Shown here piece after piece: positions 48,193-57,873 of a DNA stretch of 64,000 nt (position 1 is the stretch's first letter; every line of letters begins with the position of its first letter). This DNA comes from Rhizobium sp. RU20A. Lineage in GTDB: Bacteria > Pseudomonadota > Alphaproteobacteria > Rhizobiales > Rhizobiaceae. A model generated the notes under the pieces. That model searched no databases, was not told the origin of the DNA, and was given only the letters and a program-made list of their open reading frames with translations. The position numbers were made by a program, and so were the translations under genes. The stretch spans positions 204,069 to 268,068 of the forward strand of contig NZ_FTMB01000005.1 of NCBI RefSeq assembly GCF_900155885.1. Direction: 5' to 3'.

Positions 48193-48966
48193 TCAGCGTG
48201 TCATGGAGACCAGCGAGAAGGATGCGCCCTGGGGATCGAGGCAGGGGATGATCCAGGCGCCGCCCGGTACCTCCATCGGCTGGTCGAGCACCTGCCCACC
48301 GCCCGCCGTGACCCGTTCGCCGGCCGCATCGAGGCCTTCGACGGTGAAATAATACTGCCAGCGGTGCGGGCCCGGCATTTCCGGCGGCTTGCGCATCATG
48401 CCGCCAATGGCGTTTCCGCCGACGGCAAACATCTGGTAGGTGCCGAGCGGGCCCATATCCATCGCCGTATCCTTCTGCCAGTGGAAGAGGCGATGGTAGA
48501 AGGCCATGGCTTCTTCCACATCGGCGCACATCAGCTCGTTCCAGCCGACATGGCCGGGCGCCATGAACTTCGCCGCCTCGCCGCCGGGGGTCGCGGAATG
48601 GAAGAGGCAGAAGACCGCGCCATGGGGATCGGAGACGACCGCGAAGCGGCCGACGCCGGGAATGTCCTCGGGCGCGCGGTGCAGCGTGCCGCCATGGGCG
48701 GACAGGTGCACGGCCGCGATATCGACCTCTTCCACGGCGATGTAGCCGAGCCACGCCGGCGTTGCTCCGCCCTCGGCCGCATGCGGCGGCATGTCCATGA
48801 TCCCGGCGACCATGTCCTTGCCGGCGCTGGCGATGAGATAGTCGAGGCCGGGCATGCCGCTGTCCTCGATCGTCCAGCCGATGACATCGGAATAGAAGGC
48901 CGTTGCGGCGGCCGTATCGGTGGTCATCAGTTCATGCCAGACGAAACGTCCGCGAAAGTCACTCAT
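48193..48966 (-). CDS. VOC family protein, two tandem domains
   Basis: A 257-residue protein of two vicinal-oxygen-chelate modules: FVWHELMTTDTAAATAFYSDVIGW at the start and GHVGWNELMCADVEEAMAFYHRLFHW from about residue 135. The two repeats have kept the metal-binding His at their first strand and Glu near the end of each. Family members include glyoxalases, dioxygenases and antibiotic-binding proteins. It is divergent from a MarR gene over a perfect palindrome, so it is probably induced by a compound the regulator senses. Confidence 0.85.
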   Translation of the reverse strand: MSDFRGRFVWHELMTTDTAAATAFYSDVIGWTIEDSGMPGLDYLIASAGKDMVAGIMDMPPHAAEGGATPAWLGYIAVEEVDIAAVHLSAHGGTLHRAPEDIPGVGRFAVVSDPHGAVFCLFHSATPGGEAAKFMAPGHVGWNELMCADVEEAMAFYHRLFHWQKDTAMDMGPLGTYQMFAVGGNAIGGMMRKPPEMPGPHRWQYYFTVEGLDAAGERVTAGGGQVLDQPMEVPGGAWIIPCLDPQGASFSLVSMTR

Positions 48967-49037
48967 CCTCAGTCCTCCATTGGTGGCTTCTGCCTCTTGC
49001 AGCCCTTTACGTCATGGCGGCGTCAGCGGCTTGACGG

Positions 49038-49057
49038 TTATGTTGATATCAACATAA
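49038..49057. promoter_or_regulatory. 20-bp perfect palindrome, probable MarR operator
   Basis: TTATGTTGATATCAACATAA lies in the 98-bp gap between the divergent VOC and MarR genes. A -35-like TTGACG (49031-49036) precedes it and its right end overlaps a possible -10 (ATAAAT, 49054-49059), so the protein would block its own promoter. MarR operators are typically 16-20 bp palindromes. Confidence 0.75.
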
Positions 49058-49064
49058 ATGGAGC

Positions 49065-49505
49065 ATGTCAAAGCCACCGGTGATTCCCTTCCAGACGACG
49101 CTTTTCGTGAAGGACATGTGTCTGTGCCTGCATGCGCAGCGGGCGGCGCGAGCGCTGGCGCGCCTCTTCGACGAGGCGCTGAAGCCGCACGGGCTGACGA
49201 ACGGGCAGTTTTCCCTGATGATGTCGCTGAACCGGCCGGTGCCGGCCGGCATGGCCGACGTCGCGACCCTGCTCGCCATGGACCGCACGACGCTGACCGC
49301 GGCGCTGAAACCGCTGGAGCGACGCGGGCTGGTGACGGTGTCGGAGGATGCGAAGGACCGGCGACGGAAGCTGCTGCGGCTGACGGGGGAGGGGGAGAGA
49401 CTGCTTTCCGCCGCGCTGCCCGTGTGGCGGGAGACGCATGCGATGCTCGATCAGCGCCTGCCGGATATCGAACGGCTGAGGGCGGATTTGCGGGTGGTGT
49501 CGTAG
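49065..49505 (+). CDS. MarR family transcriptional regulator
   Basis: A 146-residue winged-helix regulator: LTNGQFSLMMSLNRPVPAGMADVATLLAMDRTTLTAALKPLERRGLVTV with the wing SEDAKDRRRKLLRLTGEGERLL. The Cys-x-Cys at residues about 19-21 (DMCLCLHAQ) is of the sort used by redox- or electrophile-sensing members such as the OhrR/YodB kind, though the exact spacing is not diagnostic. The start is only five bases from the presumed -10, so the mRNA may be almost leaderless. The divergent VOC gene is the likely target. Confidence 0.88.
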   Translation: MSKPPVIPFQTTLFVKDMCLCLHAQRAARALARLFDEALKPHGLTNGQFSLMMSLNRPVPAGMADVATLLAMDRTTLTAALKPLERRGLVTVSEDAKDRRRKLLRLTGEGERLLSAALPVWRETHAMLDQRLPDIERLRADLRVVS

Positions 49506-49581
49506 AAGCGCTGCAGATTTGGGTTGATTTTTTGGCTTTCTATCCCGAATCCTTTGCCTAATGGGGCTGGAGGAATGTTTC

Positions 49582-50607
49582 ATGCCAAAGCGAAAAAGAA
49601 AACGTGGCCCCAGTTCTCTCGCAATTGGCAGGGTTTCGAGATTGCCAATGACGCCTAATCAAGCGCTTGGTATCCGTGTCAAGAGGGCCCTGCGTAAAAG
49701 GATTGCTCCTCCTCCGCCAGTTTCGGAGGTTGTTCTTGTTTTTCGCTCTGAAGTTTTTGACAGAGTGATAGAGGCGCCAAAATTCTATAAAATTGGCGAG
49801 AGCATGATCGGTGTTTCCAATAAGAAAAACGTTCACCCAGTCTATTTTTCCGGCGAGTATATATTCATAGACTTTGATAAGTACAAGTCAGTTCCTAAAA
49901 TTGACTGTTCCTTAATGGCGAATGCTCCCAAGAGCGCTGATGAATTTCCAAAGGCAGCCTCATTGCAATTCAAATTTTTGACAGACAAAATACCTTCTCA
50001 GTCAAAATCTAATTTCCTGAAGTATTTATTGTTAAAACACTCAAAAGAATCTAATAGCGTATTGAGGGGAAGGGATATCTATCGAAACTGCATAAAAAGA
50101 TGGATACGGCAGGCGGAATTGTCAGCAAATATGTCTGCCCCGGAATCAGTCAGGCAAAATGCTTTGGCGATGATCGATGTTATTGAAAAGGAGATGAAAT
50201 CTCTTGAAAATGAATATTTTCACTGGCCTTCCACCTCCGCACCAAAAGCTTCCGGGAGGGGCTTCTCAATTCAGTCGCCAGACGAAGGTATTTTATCGTT
50301 TTTTCAGTATCATGTTGGTTTTTCTAGCGAAGTCAGTCAGCATGCGCGACGTGCAATTTTATTGTTAATTTTCAAGTGCGATTTGCCACCTATATTGCCT
50401 CCGGAACATATGATGTTGTGGGCTGCGCCGAATACGAGTCGTCGATTATATAAAATTGCTCACACACTTGCATCGTTAACACGTAATGCTAAACGGCAAA
50501 AGTACGAAAAGTATCAAGAAGCGATATCGGATTGGGAGTCCGATCTAGGCTTCCTCTACCGAAATCTCTACGTCGGGCACTTCAAATTTGATTGGCCTTC
50601 GACATAA
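49582..50607 (+). CDS. AT-rich orphan gene of unknown function
   Basis: A 341-residue protein I do not recognise. GGAGGA (49569-49574) supports the ATG at 49582; an ATG seven codons earlier has no ribosome site. The N terminus is very basic (PKRKRKRG) with an APPPP turn near residue 43. The body shows alternating beta/alpha character up to about 150 and mostly helical stretches later (SQHARRAILLLIF, LYKIAHTLASLTRNAKR). There is no signal peptide and no membrane helix. Base composition is clearly more AT-rich than the flanks, with many A/T-ending codons. Flanked by a MarR gene and convergent ilvD, it looks inserted. A hairpin lies after its stop. Confidence 0.75.
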   Translation: MPKRKRKRGPSSLAIGRVSRLPMTPNQALGIRVKRALRKRIAPPPPVSEVVLVFRSEVFDRVIEAPKFYKIGESMIGVSNKKNVHPVYFSGEYIFIDFDKYKSVPKIDCSLMANAPKSADEFPKAASLQFKFLTDKIPSQSKSNFLKYLLLKHSKESNSVLRGRDIYRNCIKRWIRQAELSANMSAPESVRQNALAMIDVIEKEMKSLENEYFHWPSTSAPKASGRGFSIQSPDEGILSFFQYHVGFSSEVSQHARRAILLLIFKCDLPPILPPEHMMLWAAPNTSRRLYKIAHTLASLTRNAKRQKYEKYQEAISDWESDLGFLYRNLYVGHFKFDWPST

Positions 50608-50625
50608 ATGTGCAGGGAAGAACTA

Positions 50626-50645
50626 GCCGCTCTCAGTCGAGCGGC
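50626..50645. terminator. Hairpin between the orphan gene and ilvD
   Basis: GCCGCTC (50626-50632) pairs perfectly with GAGCGGC (50639-50645) around TCAGTC. It lies between convergent genes, but no T tract follows on either strand, so termination activity is uncertain. Confidence 0.35.
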
Positions 50646-50665
50646 CAATGTCAAAAACGTTCTTC

Positions 50666-52507
50666 TCACTCCTCGCCAGGCAGAATGCGCACCGCGCCCT
50701 TGTCGGCGCTGGACGCAAAGGCGGCGTAGGCCTTCAGCGCCGTCGTCACGTTGCGCTTGCGGGGGGCGGCCGGCTTCCAGCCGAGCTTGTCCTGTTCGGC
50801 GCGGCGGGCGGCGAGTTCGGCGTCGCTGATGGCGATGTTGATCGTGCGGCTCGGGATGTCGATCTCGATGATGTCGCCCGGCTTGACGAGGCCGATAGCG
50901 CCGCCCTGGGCGGCTTCCGGCGAGGCGTGGCCGATCGAAAGACCCGAGGTGCCGCCGGAGAAGCGGCCGTCGGTGATGAGCGCGCAGGCCTTGCCGAGGC
51001 CCTTCGACTTCAGGTAGCTCGTGGGATAGAGCATTTCCTGCATGCCCGGGCCGCCCTTCGGGCCTTCGTAGCGGATGACGACGACGTCGCCGGCCTTGAC
51101 CTCGTTGCCGAGGATGCCCTTCACGGCCGCGTCCTGGCTTTCGTAGACAACGGCCGGGCCGGAGAATTTCAGGATCGACTCGTCCACGCCGGCCGTCTTC
51201 ACGATGCAGCCATCGAGCGCGATGTTGCCCTTGAGGACGGCAAGGCCACCATCCTTGGAGAAGGGGTGCTCGACGGAGCGGATGACGCCGTTCTCGCCGT
51301 CGGTGTCGAGTTCGTCCCAGCGCGCTTCCTGGCTGAAGGCAACTTGCGTCGGGATGCCGCCCGGCGCGGCGCGGAAGAAGGTGCGCACGGTCTCGGAATG
51401 GGTGCGGGTGATGTCCCAGCGGTCGATGGCGTCGCCGAGCGTTGCGGCGTGCACGGTCGGGCTGTCGCGGTGGATGAGGTTGCCACGCTCGAGTTCGCCG
51501 AGGATGCGCATGATGCCGCCGGCGCGGTGCACGTCTTCCATGTGCACGTCCTGCTTGGCGGGCGCGACCTTGGACAGGCACGGAACCTTGCGCGACAGGC
51601 GGTCGATGTCTTCCATCCCGAAGTCGATGCCGCCTTCATAGGCCGCGGCGAGGATGTGCAGGACGGTGTTGGTCGAGCCGCCCATGGCGATGTCGAGCGA
51701 CATGGCGTTTTCGAAGGCCTGCTTGTTGGCGACGTTGCGCGGCAGGACGCTGGCGTCATCCTGCTCGTACCAGCGCCGCGTGATGTCGACGATCAGGTGG
51801 CCGGCTTCGACAAAGAGGCGCCTGCGGTCGGCATGGGTGGCGAGCGTCGAGCCATTGCCGGGCAGCGACAGGCCGAGCGCTTCCGTCAGACAGTTCATGG
51901 AATTGGCCGTGAACATGCCCGAGCAGGAGCCGCAGGTGGGGCAGGCAGAGCGCTCGATGACCTTGACGTCCTCGTCGGAGACCTTGTCGTCGGCAGCGGC
52001 GACCATGGCATCGACTAGATCGAGTGCGTGCGTCTTGCCATGGAGGACGACCTTGCCGGCCTCCATCGGGCCGCCGGAGACGAAGACCGAGGGGATGTTG
52101 AGGCGCATGGCCGCATTCAGCATGCCGGGCGTGATCTTGTCGCAGTTGGAAATGCAGACCATGGCGTCGGCGCAGTGGGCGTTGACCATGTATTCGACGC
52201 TGTCGGCGATGATCTCGCGGCTCGGCAACGAATAGAGCATGCCGTCATGGCCCATGGCGATGCCGTCGTCGACGGCGATCGTGTTGAATTCCTTGGCAAC
52301 GCCGCCGGCCTTCTCGATCTCGCGGGCGACCAGCTGGCCGAGGTCCTTCAGGTGCACGTGGCCGGGCACGAACTGGGTGAAGGAGTTGACGACGGCAATG
52401 ATCGGCTTGCCGAAATCGCCGTCCTTCATGCCGGTGGCGCGCCACAGGCCGCGGGCGCCGGCCATGTTGCGGCCATGGGTGGTCGTACGCGAGCGATAGG
52501 CGGGCAT
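50666..52507 (-). CDS. ilvD: Dihydroxy-acid dehydratase
   Basis: A 613-residue Fe-S dehydratase in branched-chain amino acid synthesis (2,3-dihydroxy-isovalerate to 2-ketoisovalerate and the isoleucine counterpart). Cluster-binding cysteines are visible in [12 protein letters not shown] and [24 protein letters not shown]. The N terminus is [26 protein letters not shown], as in other bacterial IlvD. Length is typical. It stands alone. Confidence 0.97.
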   Translation of the reverse strand: MPAYRSRTTTHGRNMAGARGLWRATGMKDGDFGKPIIAVVNSFTQFVPGHVHLKDLGQLVAREIEKAGGVAKEFNTIAVDDGIAMGHDGMLYSLPSREIIADSVEYMVNAHCADAMVCISNCDKITPGMLNAAMRLNIPSVFVSGGPMEAGKVVLHGKTHALDLVDAMVAAADDKVSDEDVKVIERSACPTCGSCSGMFTANSMNCLTEALGLSLPGNGSTLATHADRRRLFVEAGHLIVDITRRWYEQDDASVLPRNVANKQAFENAMSLDIAMGGSTNTVLHILAAAYEGGIDFGMEDIDRLSRKVPCLSKVAPAKQDVHMEDVHRAGGIMRILGELERGNLIHRDSPTVHAATLGDAIDRWDITRTHSETVRTFFRAAPGGIPTQVAFSQEARWDELDTDGENGVIRSVEHPFSKDGGLAVLKGNIALDGCIVKTAGVDESILKFSGPAVVYESQDAAVKGILGNEVKAGDVVVIRYEGPKGGPGMQEMLYPTSYLKSKGLGKACALITDGRFSGGTSGLSIGHASPEAAQGGAIGLVKPGDIIEIDIPSRTINIAISDAELAARRAEQDKLGWKPAAPRKRNVTTALKAYAAFASSADKGAVRILPGEE

Positions 52508-52831
52508 GGTCGTTTCCTCTTGTTCGTCTTTGTCTTGTCATGTGTCGGCGCTCGTCGGCCTTTTTGGGGCGGGCACCGTCTGTGGCGGTCTTTTACGCCA
52601 GTTTCCGGCACTTTTCACTATCACATCTGTCAAAAGCGGTACGCCAGCCCAACAATCGGGCGTGATCGCCAGATGCGCCGGCGTGTTTTTTGGCGACCGG
52701 ATGTAACGCTGCCATGATCGGCTGCGTAGAGTGGGGGACAGGATTTGCGTGGCAGGCAGGTGAAACTCTGTCAGCGGCTTGTCCGTTCTCTATATAGGTT
52801 TCCGCTTATTCGTTTTCCGAGAGGTTCTGCC

Positions 52832-53773
52832 ATGGCCGCCTTCCGCGTTCCCCCGATCCCCGGCAGCGAGATCACCCCGAAATCCGTCTATCTACGTCGG
52901 CGCGAACTGATGGGGCTGGCGGCTGGCGGGCTGGCGCTGGCGGCGTCCCCGTCCCTTGCCGCGCCGCTGACGTCAAAGCCCTCGGCCTACACGGTGGATG
53001 AAAAGCTGACGCCGAAGGATTCGGTGACGAGCTACAACAATTTCTATGAATTCGGCCTCGACAAGGAGTCCCCGAAGGCGCTTTCCGGTGATTTCAAGCC
53101 GATGCCCTGGACCATCCAGGTGGACGGGCTCGTTTCCAAGCCGCAGACGCTCGATGTCGAGGCGATGCTGAAGGACTACACGATCGAGGAGCGCGTCTAC
53201 CGCATGCGCTGCGTGGAAGCCTGGTCCATGGTCATTCCGTGGAACGGCATCCCGCTCGCCGCTGTCATCGACAAGGTCGAGCCACTCGGCAGCGCCAAAT
53301 ATGTGGCCTTCGAAACCGTCGTGCGGCCGGAGGAAATGCCGGGCCAGAAAGGCTATTTCCAGTCCCTGTCCTGGCCCTATGTGGAGGGGCTTCGCATGGA
53401 TGAGGCCCGTCATCCGTTGACGCTGCTGGCGGTTGGCCTCTATGGCGAGACGCTGCCGAACCAGAACGGCGCGCCAATCCGGCTCGTGGTCCCGTGGAAA
53501 TACGGCTTCAAGGGCATCAAGTCGATCGTCAGGATCTCTTTTGTCGAGGAGCAGCCGAAGAACACCTGGGCGCTGACGGCGCCGTCCGAATACGGCTTCT
53601 ATGCCAATGTGAACCCCGAGGTTGATCATCCGCGCTGGAGCCAGGCGAGCGAACGGCGCATCGGCGAAGGCGGCTTCTTCAGCGAGGCACGCAAGCCCAC
53701 TCTGCCCTTCAACGGCTATGCCGATCAGGTGGCCAGCCTTTATGCCGGCATGGATCTGAAGGTGAACTTCTGA
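52832..53773 (+). CDS. msrP: Protein-methionine-sulfoxide reductase catalytic subunit MsrP
   Basis: A 313-residue periplasmic molybdoenzyme. The twin-arginine signal is [25 protein letters not shown]. Cys127 in [15 protein letters not shown] is the molybdenum ligand. [12 protein letters not shown] and [13 protein letters not shown] are family blocks. It reduces oxidised methionine in envelope proteins. GAGAGG precedes the ATG at 52832; the upstream part of the frame is not supported. The stop overlaps the msrQ start (TGATG). Confidence 0.95.
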   Translation: MAAFRVPPIPGSEITPKSVYLRRRELMGLAAGGLALAASPSLAAPLTSKPSAYTVDEKLTPKDSVTSYNNFYEFGLDKESPKALSGDFKPMPWTIQVDGLVSKPQTLDVEAMLKDYTIEERVYRMRCVEAWSMVIPWNGIPLAAVIDKVEPLGSAKYVAFETVVRPEEMPGQKGYFQSLSWPYVEGLRMDEARHPLTLLAVGLYGETLPNQNGAPIRLVVPWKYGFKGIKSIVRISFVEEQPKNTWALTAPSEYGFYANVNPEVDHPRWSQASERRIGEGGFFSEARKPTLPFNGYADQVASLYAGMDLKVNF

Positions 53774-54429
53774 TGGCGGCTCCCGCCCAGCGGCGACTGC
53801 CGGTCATCTCGGTCTGGTGGATATACGGGATCGGCCTCTTGCCGGCGGCCTGGTTCTTCTACCTCGGCGCCACGGGTGGGCTTGGCGCCGATCCGGTCAA
53901 GACATTCGAGCGGCTGCTGGGCACCTGGGCGATCCGCTTTCTGATCCTGACGCTGGCGGTCAGCCCGCTCCGGGAGCTTGTCGGCATCAACCTCATCCGC
54001 TACCGGCGCGCGCTCGGTCTCCTCACCTTCTACTACGTGTTGATGCATTTTTCCGTCTACCTGATCCTCGATCAGGCGCTGGTGCTTCAGGCGGTCGTGC
54101 AGGATGTCCTCAAACGTCCCTTTATCATGTTCGGCATGGCGGGTCTCGTCTGTCTGATCCCCCTGGCGCTGACCTCCAACATGGCGTCGATCCGCAAGAT
54201 GGGGCGCAACTGGGGCCGGCTGCATCGGCTGACGTATGTCGTCGCGCTGCTGGGCGCTCTGCACTATTTCATGGCGACGAAAGTGACCGGTGCGGAGCAG
54301 GGGCTCTACATAACGCTGCTATTGCTGCTCGTCGCATGGCGCGTGGCAAGGCCTTTCTGGAAGGATCGGCAGCGGACCCGCAATACGGGCGATGCCGGGC
54401 AGGCCCGGCGTCCGATCGTTCGGGGCTAG
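53773..54429 (+). CDS. msrQ: Protein-methionine-sulfoxide reductase heme-binding subunit MsrQ
   Basis: A 218-residue membrane protein with about six helices of the ferric-reductase-like type. Heme-ligand histidines lie in YVLMHFSVYLIL, RLHRLTYVVALLGALHYF. It feeds electrons from the quinone pool or flavin to MsrP. It is coupled to msrP by a one-base overlap. Confidence 0.93.
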   Translation: MAAPAQRRLPVISVWWIYGIGLLPAAWFFYLGATGGLGADPVKTFERLLGTWAIRFLILTLAVSPLRELVGINLIRYRRALGLLTFYYVLMHFSVYLILDQALVLQAVVQDVLKRPFIMFGMAGLVCLIPLALTSNMASIRKMGRNWGRLHRLTYVVALLGALHYFMATKVTGAEQGLYITLLLLLVAWRVARPFWKDRQRTRNTGDAGQARRPIVRG

Positions 54430-54448
54430 GCGCGCCCCGCACGCTTTC

Positions 54449-56833
54449 TCAGGCGGACTTGCGCCGGGCGGCGGCCGTACGGGTCGGCTTCGGGGTGGAT
54501 GGCATGACGGGCGGTTGATTGGCATGACGCAGCGCCCAGACCTGCAGGTCCTCCATCTGCCGCGGTTTGCTGAAGAAATAGCCCTGGAAATAATCGCATC
54601 CGGCCGACATGAGCGTTTCCAGCTGCTCGCGCGTTTCCACGCCCTCTGCGACCACCCGCATCTTCTGGGCATGGCACAGTTCGTTCATCGCGCGCAGCGT
54701 CGGATGCATGTGGTCGGCCGTCAGCTTGCCCACGAAATCTCGGTCGAGCTTGATGGTGTCGGCCATGTAGTCGATGATCTGCTGCACCGAGGTGTAGCCG
54801 GCGCCAAAATCGTCGATGGCGATGCGCAGGCCGCCTTCGCGCAGCCGCTGAATGTTCTGGCGCAACTGATCGCCAAGGCTGACTGCGAAGGTTTCCGTCA
54901 GCTCGATCTCCACGGACCGGGCATCGACCTTGTAGTGACGCAGCCGGTCCACAATGTGATCGGTGATGGCGGTGGAGTGCAGTTCGGCCGAGGAGATGTT
55001 GATCGCCACCACCGTGTCCGGCCCGAAGATATCCTGCAGGCGGGCACAGTCCGCAATGGCCCTGTCGATCACCCAGAAGTCGATCTTGGCAAACAGGCCG
55101 TGGCGCTCCGCGATCGGGACGAACTCGTCCGGACCGACGGGGCCGAGGACAGGCGAGCGCCAGCGCAGCAGGGCCTCGCAGCCGGCCACCTTGCCCTGGC
55201 GGTTGATCAGCGGCATGTAGACGAGGTGGAACTGCTCGTCCGGATCGGCAAGGCGCAGTTCGTCCTGGATTTGGCGGATGCGGTGCTGCTTCTCCTCCAA
55301 CGTCCGGGAGAAGTAGGCAAAGCGGTTCTTGCCCGTACCCTTGGACTGATACATCGCCGCGTCCGCATTGGCGACGAGGCTGGCCAGAGTCGATCCGTCG
55401 GTGGGGCAGAAGGCGACGCCGATGCTGGCCGTGACCGGATAACGTTCGCCGTGCACCTCGAAACCGTTGGCAAAAAGATTCAGGATGCGGCCGGCCAGTT
55501 CGTCCACCATGTCGGTGTGTGTCTGGGTCGGGATCAGGATCGCGAATTCGTCGCCGGACAGGCGCGCCACGATGGCGTTGGCCACCCAGTATTCCCCGGC
55601 GATCGCGTTCACCGTGGCGCTGATGCGTTCGGCAAGATGGCGCAGGAGGTCGTCACCGATCTTGTGGCCGTAACGATCATTGACGAACTTGAAGTTATCA
55701 ACGTCGATGAAGAACAGGGCGCAGGCCGAGTCCGTCTCGATCATGCTACGGACCAGCGTTTCGCCGATCACGTTGAAATGGGCGCGGTTGGCAAGCCCGG
55801 TCAGCGGATCCGTCCACGACGCCTTTTGGACGAGAAGCAGGGTCTGCTGCGATTTTTCGTGCAGTTTCTGTATGTTATCCGTCAGGCGGGCCACTTCCCC
55901 GACCGTATTGCTGCTGACGATTTGCGTCGTCGATCCCGTCATCACCTTGGTGACGTTGCGGTCGAGTTCGGTAATGGGCTCGATCACGAAGCGGCGGATC
56001 AGCACGGTCAGAAGGCCGAGTGTGACGAGCGCCAGAACGGTCGCGCCGATGCCGAGCAGCATGCGCAGCCGACCAAGCGTCTGGTCGAGGATTCTCGCGT
56101 CTGGCACGATGCTGGCAAACATGCCGCCGCCAAGCTGCACGCTGGCTGCGAGATCCGCGGTGTTTGCGGACGGCTTGTCGCGTGACACGATGACCGGCGC
56201 ACCATATTCGCGCTCCAGCCCGGCGCGCATATCGAGGAAGCGATCCGGCTTGACGGCGCCCTGCAACAGCAGTGCACGGGATTTTTCAGAGGCGATGGGC
56301 GGATTGAAGGTGCGCGGATCCACGAACTGTGAATAGACGATCAGCGGGCGTTGGCCATCGCCTTCGAGGAAGCTCCAGGCAACCAGATCCGCGCCGCTCT
56401 TCAGCTTCTTCGCGTTCTCGCGCTGCAAGGAACTGAGCGTGGCGAAAGGATCGTCACTGTTTTCGAAGTAATAGCTGAGCGAAAGATCCGGCTTGAGAAT
56501 GGTGAAGGAGACGAATTTGCGCGGATCGGCCGACAGCGACTTGACCGCCTGCTGCAACCGGACGCCAAGGGCAGCGCTGCGATAGCTCTCGTCCTGCTCC
56601 TCGATGAAGAGGCGAAGCGCGCTGCCATCGGCAAGGCCGTAGAGGAAGGTGCGGCTCTGGTTCAGGTCGCTGTCGAAGAGGGCGGCCAGATGGTCAAGCT
56701 GCTGGGCGAGCTTGGCTTCCTCCAGTGCGCGCAGGGCACGACTTTCCGCGACGTAGACCAGGATGGCGGCCACGACATAGCCGACAAGCACGACGGGGAA
56801 GATCAGGAGGCTGGTGCGCTTGATGAGTGTCAC
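54449..56833 (-). CDS. Transmembrane GGDEF-EAL protein coupled to a periplasmic binding protein
   Basis: A 794-residue protein. One helix near residues 8-28 and a second near 270-290 bracket a periplasmic sensor of about 240 residues. HAMP (VIEPITELDRNVTKVMTG), GGDEF (about 345-510; S426-GDEF) and EAL (about 530-780) follow. The phosphodiesterase residues are intact: E553-A-L, INISS, ELTE, IDDFGAGYTS, IKLDRDF, AEGVE, FQGYFF. The cyclase site keeps G-D-E-F with Ser at the first place, as in many active enzymes. The start is GTG at 56833, overlapping the stop of the binding-protein gene (GTGA), so coupling fixes the start; the longer frame to 57154 is a shadow. It resembles MbaA of Vibrio. Confidence 0.88.
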   Translation of the reverse strand: MTLIKRTSLLIFPVVLVGYVVAAILVYVAESRALRALEEAKLAQQLDHLAALFDSDLNQSRTFLYGLADGSALRLFIEEQDESYRSAALGVRLQQAVKSLSADPRKFVSFTILKPDLSLSYYFENSDDPFATLSSLQRENAKKLKSGADLVAWSFLEGDGQRPLIVYSQFVDPRTFNPPIASEKSRALLLQGAVKPDRFLDMRAGLEREYGAPVIVSRDKPSANTADLAASVQLGGGMFASIVPDARILDQTLGRLRMLLGIGATVLALVTLGLLTVLIRRFVIEPITELDRNVTKVMTGSTTQIVSSNTVGEVARLTDNIQKLHEKSQQTLLLVQKASWTDPLTGLANRAHFNVIGETLVRSMIETDSACALFFIDVDNFKFVNDRYGHKIGDDLLRHLAERISATVNAIAGEYWVANAIVARLSGDEFAILIPTQTHTDMVDELAGRILNLFANGFEVHGERYPVTASIGVAFCPTDGSTLASLVANADAAMYQSKGTGKNRFAYFSRTLEEKQHRIRQIQDELRLADPDEQFHLVYMPLINRQGKVAGCEALLRWRSPVLGPVGPDEFVPIAERHGLFAKIDFWVIDRAIADCARLQDIFGPDTVVAINISSAELHSTAITDHIVDRLRHYKVDARSVEIELTETFAVSLGDQLRQNIQRLREGGLRIAIDDFGAGYTSVQQIIDYMADTIKLDRDFVGKLTADHMHPTLRAMNELCHAQKMRVVAEGVETREQLETLMSAGCDYFQGYFFSKPRQMEDLQVWALRHANQPPVMPSTPKPTRTAAARRKSA

Positions 56834-57873
56834 TGGAAATGCACCAGGGAGCTGATGATCCGGCGGCGGATCTGGATGGACTGGGTGCTCAGTTCCTGCT
56901 GGATCTGGCTGCGGTCGAGGGCGCTCTGATCGGGGTAGACTTCCGGGTTGCGCCTGACGGCGTCCGGCATCAGGTTGAGCGCGGCATTGCTTGTGGTAGG
57001 CATTCTCAGGGTGAGCGCGTTCTGCTTGGCGTTTTCCGGAGAGCCGATGAAATCGACGAGCTTCAGGGCCATCGCCTTCTGTTTGGATGCGGACATGACG
57101 GCGAGGCAGTCGAGCCAGAACAGGCCGCCCTCTTTTGGCAGGCTGTAGCGCCACAGGTCAGGCCGGCCGACCTTGTTGTTCAAGGTGTGCTGGTCACCGG
57201 AATAACCGACGGCCATGTAGATTTGCGGGCCGATATTGGCGTGCTGGATGGACGTGATGACGTAGTCGTAGGTCAGCACATAGGGCGCCTGCGCCTTGAG
57301 GGCTTCGAAAGCCTGCTTCAGGCTGTCCTGGTCGTTGGCATTGATCGACAATCCGAGGAGGGAGAGCGGCGCGACGAAGGCCTCGTTATGGTCGTTGAAC
57401 ATCGCGATGTGCTTGCGCAGCGGCTCGGCCGGCTGCATCAGCGCGCTCCAGGAATTGGGGCGCTCCTGCACCTTGTCCGACCGGTAGAGGATGCCCATCG
57501 TGCCCCAGAGATAGGGCATGGCGTAATTGGCACAGCGATTGCGCCAGCGTGTGTCGTAATCCTTGAGAACGGGAACATTCGTGGTGTCGAGCGGCTCAAG
57601 AACACCGCGATTACCGAAGAGGTTGGCCGTCGTCTCGCCGACCACGGCCACATCGATGTTGCTGCCGGGATCTGCCAGCACCTCGTCCCGCTTGTCACCG
57701 CTGTCATAATAGATCTGGTTGACCGTCACGCCGGTCTCGGCGGTGAAACGCTGCAGGATGTCTTCGTCGATATAGGATTCCCAGATCAGCAGGTTGAGGC
57801 TTTCCGCATGGGCGGCACTGTTGACGAAACAGGATAGAAGTGCGGCGCAGAAGAATGAGAGCCGGGTGCCCAT
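56830..57873 (-). CDS. Periplasmic spermidine/putrescine-type solute-binding protein
   Basis: A 347-residue protein with a signal peptide ending AHA-ESLNLL (cleavage after residue 23). The mature part has the PotD/PotF-family opening LNLLIWESYIDEDILQRFTAETGVTVN, IDVAVVGE, and PYLWGTMGILYRSDKV. It has no ABC transporter genes beside it. Its stop overlaps the GTG start of a membrane GGDEF-EAL gene. The arrangement matches NspS, which binds norspermidine/spermidine and acts on MbaA instead of a transporter. The ligand here is inferred to be a polyamine; other family members bind different small cations. Confidence 0.88.
   Translation of the reverse strand: MGTRLSFFCAALLSCFVNSAAHAESLNLLIWESYIDEDILQRFTAETGVTVNQIYYDSGDKRDEVLADPGSNIDVAVVGETTANLFGNRGVLEPLDTTNVPVLKDYDTRWRNRCANYAMPYLWGTMGILYRSDKVQERPNSWSALMQPAEPLRKHIAMFNDHNEAFVAPLSLLGLSINANDQDSLKQAFEALKAQAPYVLTYDYVITSIQHANIGPQIYMAVGYSGDQHTLNNKVGRPDLWRYSLPKEGGLFWLDCLAVMSASKQKAMALKLVDFIGSPENAKQNALTLRMPTTSNAALNLMPDAVRRNPEVYPDQSALDRSQIQQELSTQSIQIRRRIISSLVHFQ

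Noticed and set aside
45724..49083. 1119-codon open frame on the plus strand over the DUF2126 gene and VOC gene
   Set aside because: It runs across two real genes and the gap between them in antisense, has low-complexity composition and no ribosome site.
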